A DNA stretch of 64,000 nt from NCBI GenBank assembly GCA_035516255.1, contig DATJAL010000013.1, positions 62,001 to 126,000 on the forward strand, given 5' to 3'. Below, one piece after another: positions 25,598-33,285 of the stretch. Within the stretch, counting starts at the first letter, position 1; every line of letters begins with the position of its first letter. The DNA comes from Chitinivibrionales bacterium (GTDB taxonomy: Bacteria; Fibrobacterota; Chitinivibrionia; Chitinivibrionales; FEN-1185). The notes under the pieces are model-generated. The model ran no database searches and was not told where the DNA came from. It was given only the letters and a program-made list of their open reading frames with translations. The translations under genes and the position numbers were made by a program.

Positions 25598-27586
25598 TCA
25601 ATCTCCCATCAGTTGTTCAAGTGCCATTTTCACCCGGTCTTTGTCCGGCCTGTAAAGCTGCTCCAGTTCCGACGCGAACGGTACCGGCATGGCCGGCGGA
25701 CACACCAGCACCGGAGGTTTCTTCATGTGCGGCATGCATTCACGGCACGCCATCGAGATGATGCGGTCGCCGAGGCCAGAGATTTCGGTGCTCTCCTGCA
25801 CCACGCACAGGCGGCCGGTCTTCTTTACCGATTCAAGTATCCGCGCGGGCGCGAGCGGACCAAGCACGAACGGGTTGAATATGTCGAAGCCGGCCTTGAC
25901 TTCCGCGCATGCTGCAAGCACCGGGTCGAGCATGGCGCCGAAGCCCACCACGGTGCACTCGTTGCCGTCGGCGTATTTTCTCTCGCGCCATATCCGGTTG
26001 AGATCGCCGTCAAAGTCAATATCGCCGCCCTTGGTGCCGTAGAGCAACTTGTGCTCGAACACAAGGCAGGGGTTCGGGTCGTAAAATCCGGCGACGATCG
26101 CCTCGAACGTCTCCTGCGGCGTAAAGGGATAAAGCAACTTGAGCCCGCAGAAGCGCGACCACAGCCCTTCGAACTCGCCCGAATGGAACGCGCCGAGCGT
26201 GATGCCGCCGCCGCAGGGAAGCCGGAACAGCGCAGGCACTTCCTTACCGCAACGAAAATACCATGTGCCGCAATTCAATCCCAACTGGGTCGCCGACTCG
26301 GTGGAGAAATCGGCAAATTGGTATTCCACGATGGGCCGCATGCCGGTCTGCGAAGCGCCGAGCGCAAAACCGACGATCGCGGATTCGGCCATGGGCATGT
26401 CGAGCACGCGGTTGGGACCGAACTTGTCAAACAGCCCCTTGCAGGTCTTGAATGCGGACCCGTACGGCCCCACGTCAAGGCCCAGAAGAACGGCGTTCTT
26501 GTTGCGCGACATGACGTAGTCGAGCGCCAGGGTAACGGCGTTGAGGTTCTTCACCTTTTGCGCCTTGAATGCGTCGAGCGCGGACGCCTGTTTCCGTTCT
26601 GCAAACACGGGCCCGAATGAAATGCCCGGATCGGGCCGCGGCACCTCGAGCGCGCGCTTTACGGTTTCGTCAACAAGCGCCGCGGCCTCCTTTTCCATGG
26701 CCGCGACGGATGTCTCGGAGGCGCCGGAGTCGAGCAGCGATTTCCGGCCGCGCACCACCGGCTCTCGTTTGAGCCATTCGTCCCGCTCCTGCTGCGTCAC
26801 GTATTCGGCGTTGTCGTACACGGCGTGGCCGAGGAGCCGCAGGGTCATGCATTCGAGAAGATAGGGCATCGATGTTTTGCTCATTTCGTCAAGCGCATCG
26901 CACACCGCGCAATAAACCTCCCATGCGTCCGTGCCGTCGATGGTCTTTCCCTTGATGCCGTAGCCCGCGGCCCGGTGTGAAATTTTCGCGCAGGCGTATT
27001 GCAGCCGCGTGGGCGTGGAATAGGCGTAATGATTGTTCTGCACCAAAAAAAGCACCGGCGATTTGCGCACCGACGCGATGTTGAGCGACTCGTGGAACTC
27101 GCCCTTGCTGCTGCCGCCGTCGCCGATCACGGCCAGGCCGAAAATGTCCTCGCCGTTTTGGCGCGCCGACCACACGCCGCCCACCACGGTGCTGAGCATG
27201 TTGGAAAGGTGGCTGATCATGGGAAAGCGGCGGTATTGAACGTTCGCGTGGTGCACGTTGCCCTCGCGTCCGTGCGTGGGGCTGTCGGCGTTGGCCATGT
27301 ACTGGCACATGATTTCGTACGGCGTGTCGCCCATGATCATGTGCGCGGAAATGTCGCGGTGCAGAAGCGACAGCACGTCTTTGGCGGGCCTGAAGGGAAA
27401 GCTCATGCCCACGGCAGTTGCTTCGTTGCCGACGCCCAGCGTCACCGTGCCCTTCACATACCGCTTGCGGAAAAGCTCGACCAGCTTCTCCTCGAATTTT
27501 CTCGAAAAAAACATCCAGGAATACGCGAGCGGCCAGAATTTTTCTTTGGAGAGCTTTTGCGGATAGCGCGGAAAAACGGTGTTCAT
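25598..27586 (-). CDS. Fused 2-oxoacid dehydrogenase E1 (alpha+beta)
   Basis: This 662-residue TPP enzyme has both E1 subunits in one chain. The alpha part (1-325) has a HRDISAHM loop and the TPP/Mg motif GDGGSSKGEFHESLN (155-169). The beta part (345-662) has LGLDVGPYGSAF, the catalytic-site Glu401 in MAESAIVGFALG, and the C-terminal transketolase domain with a VVQESTEISG segment. E1 decarboxylates a 2-oxoacid (pyruvate or branched-chain type) and reductively acylates a lipoyl group. No E2 or E3 gene is adjacent. The next gene, starting within its stop region, encodes a lipoyl-ketosynthase that could be its acceptor. Substrate specificity cannot be read from sequence. Confidence 0.9.
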   Translation of the reverse strand: MNTVFPRYPQKLSKEKFWPLAYSWMFFSRKFEEKLVELFRKRYVKGTVTLGVGNEATAVGMSFPFRPAKDVLSLLHRDISAHMIMGDTPYEIMCQYMANADSPTHGREGNVHHANVQYRRFPMISHLSNMLSTVVGGVWSARQNGEDIFGLAVIGDGGSSKGEFHESLNIASVRKSPVLFLVQNNHYAYSTPTRLQYACAKISHRAAGYGIKGKTIDGTDAWEVYCAVCDALDEMSKTSMPYLLECMTLRLLGHAVYDNAEYVTQQERDEWLKREPVVRGRKSLLDSGASETSVAAMEKEAAALVDETVKRALEVPRPDPGISFGPVFAERKQASALDAFKAQKVKNLNAVTLALDYVMSRNKNAVLLGLDVGPYGSAFKTCKGLFDKFGPNRVLDMPMAESAIVGFALGASQTGMRPIVEYQFADFSTESATQLGLNCGTWYFRCGKEVPALFRLPCGGGITLGAFHSGEFEGLWSRFCGLKLLYPFTPQETFEAIVAGFYDPNPCLVFEHKLLYGTKGGDIDFDGDLNRIWRERKYADGNECTVVGFGAMLDPVLAACAEVKAGFDIFNPFVLGPLAPARILESVKKTGRLCVVQESTEISGLGDRIISMACRECMPHMKKPPVLVCPPAMPVPFASELEQLYRPDKDRVKMALEQLMGD

Positions 27587-27713
27587 GAATCTCGCTGGTT
27601 GGAATGGAAAATGGTTTGAACGGCTGTAATTATAATATGTATAGAATATAAGTTAAGATTGTAAATGCGGGTTTTGAATTTTATAGATGCTATAATTCAA
27701 AATTTTGAATTTT

Positions 27714-27895
27714 ATGGGGGAGAGGTATACCCCTTCGGGTACTTCCGATGGTCGTCTCCCCCGGCCTCGGTCTCCTCGCCCTATCGGGCTGCGGGATACT
27801 CGGCACTCCCCTCTCCAGGGTGCGGCTGGGTACCACCCAATGCAAGCCCGTACCTTCGGCTGGGCGCACCCTTGTGGCGGCAATTGTTTAGATAA
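27714..27895 (-). repeat. GC-rich structured element, possible family C relative
   Basis: On the minus strand GGGGGAGA pairs with TCTCCCCC (plus 27715-27722 with about 27762-27770), enclosing the hairpin TACCC-GAAG-GGGTA. The family C copy at 35755-35912 holds the matching CACCC-GAAG-GGGTG with a paired base change. An AGCCGAAGG word is also shared. The remainder does not align clearly, so membership is tentative. Confidence 0.5.
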
Positions 27896-27970
27896 AGAGG
27901 TTAGATCTAATTTAATTGACTGCTGCCCGATCGGCGAGGCGAAAGCATCTTTACTAACAAGAATTCCGCC

Positions 27971-28135
27971 GCCACGTTAGGCAGGACTGGAGGCCGCGCT
28001 GGAGCGCGGTGCTGCCCGGACCCCGGCGGTCTTCCGCCATCGGGCCGTGGCAGCCCGAGCCGAAGGCGAGACCGGAAGGACGGCCGACCCGACACCGAGC
28101 ATTTGCGAGGTGGAGGGGAACGCCCGGTTTTTTTA
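27971..28135 (+). repeat. Structured dispersed element family C, copy 2
   Basis: GAGGCCGCGC-TGGA-GCGCGG and GTGCTGCCCGGACC match copy 1 at 6838. The variable hairpin is GGCGG-TCTT-CCGCC here instead of a T/A-rich stem. Then come AT, CGGGCCGTGGCAGCCCGAGCC, GAAGGCGAGACCGGA, a variable segment, GGGGAACGCCCG and seven Ts. It ends 23 bases before the start codon of the Nudix gene. Confidence 0.75.
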
Positions 28136-28158
28136 TTATTTTATTACTAGAAAAAACC

Positions 28159-28569
28159 ATGGACCAACTACCCCACATCCTTGTCGCCTGCGCCATCATC
28201 GAAAATAACGGGAAAATCCTGGCCGCAAAAAGGAGCGACGCCCAACCACACGGCGGAAAGTGGGAATTTCCAGGCGGGAAAATCGGGAAGGATGAAGATC
28301 CCGACGCCGCAATCGTCCGCGAAATCAGGGAAGAGCTCGGCTGCGGCATCCGGGTGATTAATGAACTGTCAGATGTGTCTTTCAGATATCCCGACAAGAG
28401 CGTGACGCTCGTGCCGCTCGTTTGTGAAATAACTGAGGCCACTGCCCATGCGCTTGAGCACGATGAAGTGCGCTGGGTAGATATGAAAGAGGCGGATGCG
28501 CTTGACTGGCTTCCGCCGGATAAAGAGATAATGAAGGATTATTTCAGGATGAAGCAATTCGGGGGATGA
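28159..28569 (+). CDS. mutT: MutT-type Nudix hydrolase
   Basis: The 136-residue protein is the usual MutT size. The Nudix box is complete: G-x5-E-x7-REIREELG within residues 39-61, holding the catalytic glutamates. The N-terminal LVACAIIENNGKILAAKR and HGGKWEFPGGK are typical of (deoxy)nucleoside triphosphate pyrophosphohydrolases that remove 8-oxo-dGTP. I start at the ATG at 28159, because in-frame upstream codons lie inside the family C repeat. Exact substrate (8-oxo-dGTP, 5-methyl-dCTP and others) is not determinable. It is convergent with the GH30 gene, with only two bases between them. Confidence 0.9.
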   Translation: MDQLPHILVACAIIENNGKILAAKRSDAQPHGGKWEFPGGKIGKDEDPDAAIVREIREELGCGIRVINELSDVSFRYPDKSVTLVPLVCEITEATAHALEHDEVRWVDMKEADALDWLPPDKEIMKDYFRMKQFGG

Positions 28570-28571
28570 GG

Positions 28572-30284
28572 TCACTGGGATCCAACCCCAATCTTTTTCC
28601 AACAGCGTCCGAATCTATTCTCGATCTTTAACAAATAGAGACCCGAGGATAATCCTTTTAGACTCATCATCACATTTCCATTTTCATTCTCCCCGACGCG
28701 GCACTTTCTGCCTTGCACCGTCAACAATTCCACCGATATTTTCCCGGCAACTTTCTGCTTCACCAAAAGAGTATTCCCCCTCAAAATCACTTCAGGCATT
28801 CCCGCCGCAACTGTCCTTACCGCCTTGTCCCGCGCCGAAAGAACTGGTCCGTCCCAGAAAAACGTCATGCTCGCCGATGCCGGGATGCCGTAGGTAAACG
28901 ACTTGGAGCCCCAGAGCACCTTGAAAACGTGCGCCGCGAGGCTGTCGTTGTTGTAGGCGACGAGCGCGATCGAGCCGTTGGTGTTTACAAACGCGACATT
29001 GAGCACGGTGGAGTCGGCGGTGGAAAAAATGCGGCGCGCGCCGTTGCGCACGAATTTGGACAGGTGGCCGATGGTGTAATAGTCGATAAGGTAGTCGAAC
29101 TGGCCGGCCTTCGCGTCGCTTGCGTGCACCCTGACCATGCCCATGCACGTGCTGCACCCGCCGATGTGCGGGCCCCAGTTCTCGTCCGTCGCCACCGGCC
29201 ACTTGACATACGAGCGCGCCCAGTTCCTGGTCATGTACACCATGTCGACGAAGTTCTGCTGCTGCTGCGCGCGCGTGGATAGCGTGGCCTGCGACGAGCG
29301 CTCGGTGATGTAAACATTGAGCCCGTACTGGTCGTGGACGCGCGTCTGAGTGGCCGGATCGCCGAAATAGCCGTGGAAGGCGACGCCGCCCACGTGCGGC
29401 GAGCGGGTGATCAGGGTGTCGGTGAGAAATGGCTCGACCGCGACGATATCGTACCAGTTGAAATCGAGGAGCAGGATTTTCGTAATGAGGTCCTTCTCCG
29501 CAAACTGCGGGAGCCAGTTGTTTCGGAGCATGGTCTGCATGTCGGCCGCCGTGATGTCCTCCACCGACGGGTAATCGAGGCCCGGGCAGCAGGTGGGCTC
29601 GTTGTTGAGCGACACGTAATCGATATGCACGCCGAGCGATTCGTAGGCCTGGATGGTCCTGACGTAATAGCGCGCCAGGTGCGGAAAGCATTCGGGCCGC
29701 ACCCCGCCCACCACCACGCTGTTGTTGGTCTTCATCCAGGCGGGCGGGCTCCACGCGTTCATCATGAGCGTGAGGCCGGGATTGAGCCGGCGCGCCCATT
29801 TTGTCAAGGGCAAAACGTCCATGGTGTCGTGGCTGACGCTGAAATGAGGCAGGGTCGTGTCGTTGATGTCGGTGGAGTCGCCGTCGTAGGTGTAGCGCTC
29901 GCGCGTGAGGTCGGACGAGCCCATGGGATTGCGCAGAAAACTCGCGCCGATGCCCTTTACCGTGTCGAACAGCGCAGTCATCACCGAATCCCGCAGGGCC
30001 GGGGAAAGCACGCGGTTGACAAGCCAGGCGGCCCCGTCGGTGAACGACGCGCCCGCGCCCTCCCATGTCTGGTACTGCGTGTCGGCGTCCACCCCTATGA
30101 CGGTCATAGCTGCGACCGAAGTCGTGTCGGGCCTGAACACGGCGTCGGCCCGGGGCGCGAGCCCCGACGTTATGGAGGAATCGGTTGAAGCGGTCATCCA
30201 GACATGGACGGTGTCGCCGCTTGCAAAAAGGGAAAGGGGAATTGAACATGTAAGAAAAATAGAGATTAAAATCCGTGTGAGCAT
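28572..30284 (-). CDS. Secreted GH30-family glycoside hydrolase with C-terminal sorting tail
   Basis: I start at the ATG at 30284, which directly opens a signal peptide (LTRILISIFLTCSIPLSLFASG). Residues about 60-490 fit GH30: QTWEGAGASFTDGAAW, the acid/base Glu229 in SLNNEP, a VAFHGYFGDP strand, and the nucleophile Glu328 in YITERSS. A small beta domain follows (LVAYNND, FKVLWGSKSFTY). The last 75 residues are a Por/T9SS-like tail (LLTVQGRKCRVG, SGLYLLKIENR). GH30 enzymes act on beta-glucosides or glucuronoxylan; which cannot be told. A preceding AT-rich gap and no partner gene suggest a single transcript. Confidence 0.88.
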   Translation of the reverse strand: MLTRILISIFLTCSIPLSLFASGDTVHVWMTASTDSSITSGLAPRADAVFRPDTTSVAAMTVIGVDADTQYQTWEGAGASFTDGAAWLVNRVLSPALRDSVMTALFDTVKGIGASFLRNPMGSSDLTRERYTYDGDSTDINDTTLPHFSVSHDTMDVLPLTKWARRLNPGLTLMMNAWSPPAWMKTNNSVVVGGVRPECFPHLARYYVRTIQAYESLGVHIDYVSLNNEPTCCPGLDYPSVEDITAADMQTMLRNNWLPQFAEKDLITKILLLDFNWYDIVAVEPFLTDTLITRSPHVGGVAFHGYFGDPATQTRVHDQYGLNVYITERSSQATLSTRAQQQQNFVDMVYMTRNWARSYVKWPVATDENWGPHIGGCSTCMGMVRVHASDAKAGQFDYLIDYYTIGHLSKFVRNGARRIFSTADSTVLNVAFVNTNGSIALVAYNNDSLAAHVFKVLWGSKSFTYGIPASASMTFFWDGPVLSARDKAVRTVAAGMPEVILRGNTLLVKQKVAGKISVELLTVQGRKCRVGENENGNVMMSLKGLSSGLYLLKIENRFGRCWKKIGVGSQ

Positions 30285-30343
30285 AATGCCTGTTTGTGAG
30301 AAATGAGGTTTTAAAAGATAGGATTTATTATTTGCCACGATCG

Positions 30344-30454
30344 TTTGACCTCCCCCTTTATCCCCCTCCGAATCGGAGGGGGGAAAATACGATTTTTTTT
30401 GTAAATTCCTTCTCCCCTTCTCCGGTTCGGAAAAGGGCCGGAGGATGAGGTCAA
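30344..30454. repeat. MITE-like repeat, left flank of DUF559 gene
   Basis: The terminal inverted repeats are TTTGACCTC and GAGGTCAAA. Inside are two hairpins, CCCCCTCCG-AATCGGAGGGGG and CCCCTTCTCCG-GTTCGG-AAAAGGGG. About 80% of it matches the element at 30864-30970 in the same orientation. Its right end supplies the TGA stop codon of the DUF559 gene. Confidence 0.85.
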
Positions 30455-30858
30455 ATATCGTTCACAGCGTTATTTATTCTGTCAATAACATCATCGATGT
30501 CATGTTCGATCTCACTATTCTTGAACCGTAGTTCCCGGATTCCCCTTGTGCTGAAAACTTCATTCCTGTGTTTGTCAACCTTTTTCTGTTCTTCATCATC
30601 GTGTATCGACCCATCAACCTCAATCACTAAATTTTTTTCCGCGCAGAAAAAATCGGCGATAAAACCTTCAATGATCTGTTGGCGCCTGAATTTAAGGCAA
30701 CCGCATTTCTTGCCTCTCAACCTGGACCATAGCATGGCCTCGGCCGGAGTCATGTTTTGCCGATATATTCTGGCAAGAGTAACCTTGCCTTTGGAAATTC
30801 TCTGGAGCTGAACCACGCCGGAATATTTTAATTTTATGTTTTCTGTTTTTAGAGCCAT
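30451..30858 (-). CDS. DUF559 nuclease-like protein
   Basis: The 135-residue protein is a DUF559 (PD-(D/E)xK / Vsr-like) domain: ARIYRQNMTPAEAMLWSRLRG, then FRRQQIIEGFIADFFC, and the catalytic-style NLVIEVDGSIHD. The core Glu/Asp and the following RNEVF segment are intact. Proteins of this family are predicted endonucleases without an assigned target. The gene sits exactly between two copies of a roughly 107-base MITE-like element. The start's ribosome site (GGGGCGG) lies in one copy and the stop codon in the other. Confidence 0.88.
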   Translation of the reverse strand: MALKTENIKLKYSGVVQLQRISKGKVTLARIYRQNMTPAEAMLWSRLRGKKCGCLKFRRQQIIEGFIADFFCAEKNLVIEVDGSIHDDEEQKKVDKHRNEVFSTRGIRELRFKNSEIEHDIDDVIDRINNAVNDI

Positions 30859-30863
30859 GTTTA

Positions 30864-30970
30864 TTTGACCGCCCCCTGTATCCCCCTCCGAATCGGAGGG
30901 GGAAAGATTCGTCTTATTAATTCTTTCTCCCCTTCTCCGATTCGGAGAAGGGGCCAGGGGATGAGGTCAA
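30864..30970. repeat. MITE-like repeat, right flank of DUF559 gene
   Basis: Same plan as 30344-30454: TTTGACC start, CCCCCTCCG-AATCGGAGGGGG hairpin, CTTCTCCG-ATTCGGAGAAG hairpin, GAGGTCAAG end. The two copies form a direct repeat around the DUF559 gene. Confidence 0.85.
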
Positions 30971-30991
30971 GAGATTCTGAACAACATCATC

Positions 30992-31930
30992 CTACCTCGT
31001 TATCAGAAACCTCTCGCAATATTCCCTTTTCTCTCCTCTAGCGTGCACAAAATAGAATCCCGTCTGTAAAGAATTCCCGTACCGCCAGACATAGTTGCTT
31101 GAATTCCTGTCAACGTCAAGCGATTTTATTTTCCTGCCCGCGGCATTGTACACCGCCGCGCTTGCGATGCCCGCTTCTTTTGGAAACTCAAACATCACAG
31201 AGGATGGATTGACCGAAATCCCGATCCTCCCAGCTTCAACCGGCCTTCTTGCATGAATGACCGCGCTATTGAACATCGAATCAGGCAGCGGCTCGTTGAT
31301 CTTGATATTGGAGAAAACATATCCGCCGTGGTTCATGGATGTGTCCCTCATGAGCGCGATTTTCTCGAGCAGCGGAACGCCGCCGCTGTCGCCGTATAAA
31401 AAAATGCCGTTAAACACATTCGAATCCGGGCTGCTCTGGTGCACCAGAAGCGCGGTGATGACCCACCTGTTCTTGTCGATGGTATAGGCCCAGCTCGAAT
31501 CGGCGGTCGTTGCGTACGATACCACGCACGTGTCAAGCGTGTCCCGCCTCACCGCGGCGCCCTTGTCCTTCCACCCCCGAATCACGGCCGACGAGAGCAG
31601 CGGCTCCCGCAGCGTGGCAATCCCGAGCTCGAAAAGCCCGAACGCCTGGTCCGCGAGGTAAACGCCGGGAAACGGCACATTGCCCTCGGGGGCGATGGCG
31701 TCGAGACGGACATGGGACGGGGCGGAATAATAGTACCGACCGGTACTTTGCGAAAGGTGGCCTCAGGTGCAGTAGTATTTGTAAATCTCCGCGTCGGCTG
31801 AATAGGAGGTGATTTTGTCGTAGGTGGCGGAGAGGCGCTGGATGACGGTGTCGAGGGAAATGGGCTGGGAAAAAGCTGAGACGGCGAAGAGTAAAAATAA
31901 TACTGATGATGTAATGAGTTTTCGTGACAT
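30992..31930 (-). pseudogene. LolA-like secreted protein with an in-frame TGA codon
   Basis: The start ATG at 31930 has a GGAG site seven bases upstream. A signal peptide follows (SRKLITSSVLFLLFAVSAFS), then an LDTVIQRLSATYDKITSYSADAEIYKYY segment like the N-terminus of LolA-fold lipoprotein carriers. The codon at 31765-31763 is TGA. The same frame continues without a shift (GHLSQSTGRYYYSAPSHVRLDAIAP, then the sequence to 30992), ending in a sorting-type tail (AAGRKIKSLDV, FYFVHARG). Without the TGA the protein would be 312 residues. The parsimonious reading is a CGA or TGG to TGA nonsense change. Selenocysteine is a remote alternative (see findings). Confidence 0.7.
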
Positions 31931-31998
31931 GTCAGGCTCCGGGTTTTTATAAATACGCAGGATAAATATAACTCGCGACAACTACTTTGGTTCCTATG

Positions 31999-32682
31999 TT
32001 ATCTTGGTTCTTGGGAGATTTGTTCGGGGGTTTTACCATTGAAACTTACTAAGGCAATCGAATATATATACCAAAACGGGAGATCCTCATCAAAATCGTG
32101 GTGATATTTAAATACCAAACCAACATTTTCAAGGAAAACGGTAGTATCGAAACTACCAATTGTAAAGTCGTCTTGACCGCTAATTTGTATGTATTCAACG
32201 AGATTTTGAAACGGTCTGTAATAGCCGAAATTCTCTTTGTATGTTCCGCGGCTTTCGAGTCCCCAGGATGAAGTTGTTCTTGTTGAAAGGGTGAAGTATC
32301 CAGTTTTATCTATGACGGTATCGGGTGTTTCGATAATAGAGTCAACTAAGTAGGTTGTATCGGATGGAGGGCAATTAGGATAGCAGGCCGTAGATGGAGG
32401 ACATGTATCGGATATACAATATATTAGGCCACTATCGCGGATGGTTACGTCAAACATTGTAGTAATACTGTCAAGTCTAGTTACTTTCATCACCACGATT
32501 GTTTTCGTAAAATTTGAATTCCACCATGCATTCTCAGTACCTGTGCCTTTGACTGAATAAATCCAAGTATCGCCAACCGTGATAGCAGGCATGAAATTTA
32601 CAAGAGCCGGAAGAACCGGGCCATTGATCTTATTGCTACAAGCGAGCAACAATAGGCAAATTGCCAGAACTTTGTGTTTCAT
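31999..32682 (-). CDS. Secreted lipoprotein of unknown function, AT-rich
   Basis: The 227-residue protein has a lipoprotein signal (KHKVLAICLLLLAC, lipid Cys at 15). The body has VGDTWIYSVKGTGTENAWWN and two Cys-Pro-rich segments (SDTCPPSTACYPNCPPSD). I recognise no family. The gene is noticeably more AT-rich than most neighbours and uses AT-ending codons, hinting at separate origin. It lies 68 bases upstream of the LolA-like gene on the same strand, so they may have been one operon. Confidence 0.75.
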   Translation of the reverse strand: MKHKVLAICLLLLACSNKINGPVLPALVNFMPAITVGDTWIYSVKGTGTENAWWNSNFTKTIVVMKVTRLDSITTMFDVTIRDSGLIYCISDTCPPSTACYPNCPPSDTTYLVDSIIETPDTVIDKTGYFTLSTRTTSSWGLESRGTYKENFGYYRPFQNLVEYIQISGQDDFTIGSFDTTVFLENVGLVFKYHHDFDEDLPFWYIYSIALVSFNGKTPEQISQEPR

Positions 32683-32912
32683 GTTATTCTTCTTTTAGTC
32701 GGAGAATTACTTTCCAGAAATTTTTCATCATTCTTCTTCGTCCAAACTTACCGCCCTATCATAACAAATCCTTTTTCCCCTAACCATCTACCTTATTTCT
32801 ATCTATATAATATACCCAAATCTCCCCAAAATCAAACCTTATTTTAAAAACCGTTTTCTGCCCGAAACCACCTCCTAATTACAGATTTCAGTGGTCAGTA
32901 CTCAGTAGTATG

Positions 32913-32936
32913 GATTCCCGCTTTCGCGGGAATGAC
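32913..32936. repeat. Palindromic repeat GATTCCCGC-GCGGGAATGAC type, copy 2
   Basis: Identical over its 24 bases to the unit at 4606-4629. It is a free-standing dispersed palindrome in a long non-coding gap. Confidence 0.75.
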
Positions 32937-33027
32937 ACGAAAAATGCACGTTACCTATTTTCCGATTAACAACTCCGGAAATTACTTAATCGAAAACGGC
33001 ACTTCTACTTATACCCTTATAATATCT

Positions 33028-33216
33028 CTTCTTCCGCCGTGTAAACTCTCTATTACCACGGCCGCAACGCCAGCCACCCGAATGCCCGCCGGCCATGGGA
33101 GTATCGGCGCCACGGAGGGGGTGTGCCCCCGGATCGCCGCTGCATCCCGGCAACGCATATTTGCTTTACATTCGGGATGCGGTGGAAGCCGGGGGCCAGG
33201 GGGAGACCTCCCCCGC
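33028..33216 (+). repeat. Structured dispersed element family A, copy 3
   Basis: The outer arm GCCCCCGG (33125-33132) pairs with CCGGGGGC (33189-33196). The internal loop is ATCG/AAG. The inner arm CCGCTGCATCCCG (33137-33149) pairs with CGGGATGCGGTGG (33173-33185), with two G-T wobbles that preserve pairing. The closing hairpin GGGGGAGACCTCCCCC (33199-33214) is identical to copies 1 and 2. Confidence 0.83.
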
Positions 33217-33285
33217 AAAATGATTTGTATTTTGATATCATTGACTATTATAAAAGAATAACGTAACTTTCATCCCATATTTCCC

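Larger units (their letters stand above)
27587..28158. other. Intergenic region with two structured elements
   Basis: There is no credible gene in this stretch of about 570 bases between the divergent E1 fusion gene and the Nudix gene. Positions 27587-27714 are AT-rich (likely E1 promoter side). A GC-rich folded element follows (27714-27895), then a short AT-rich spacer and the family C element (27971-28135). Confidence 0.6.
32683..33285. other. Intergenic region between lipoprotein gene and der
   Basis: There is no gene. The left part (32683-32880) is AT-rich with poly-T/A runs, probably the lipoprotein promoter. It then has a palindromic repeat (32913-32936), an AT-rich spacer, and a family A element (33028-33216). 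No convincing promoter consensus could be fixed for der. Confidence 0.55.

Noticed and set aside
27714-27895. tRNA or riboswitch
   Set aside because: No cloverleaf, anticodon arm or CCA end, and no match to a riboswitch core I know; described only as a folded element.
28792-30249. 485-codon frame overlapping the GH30 gene
   Set aside because: Shifted shadow frame, arginine/histidine-rich; GH30 motifs are in the other frame.
30992-31930. UGA read as tryptophan genome-wide
   Set aside because: Several intact genes here (der, parE-region neighbours, DUF559, E1 fusion) end in TGA at the expected length, so TGA is a normal stop codon.
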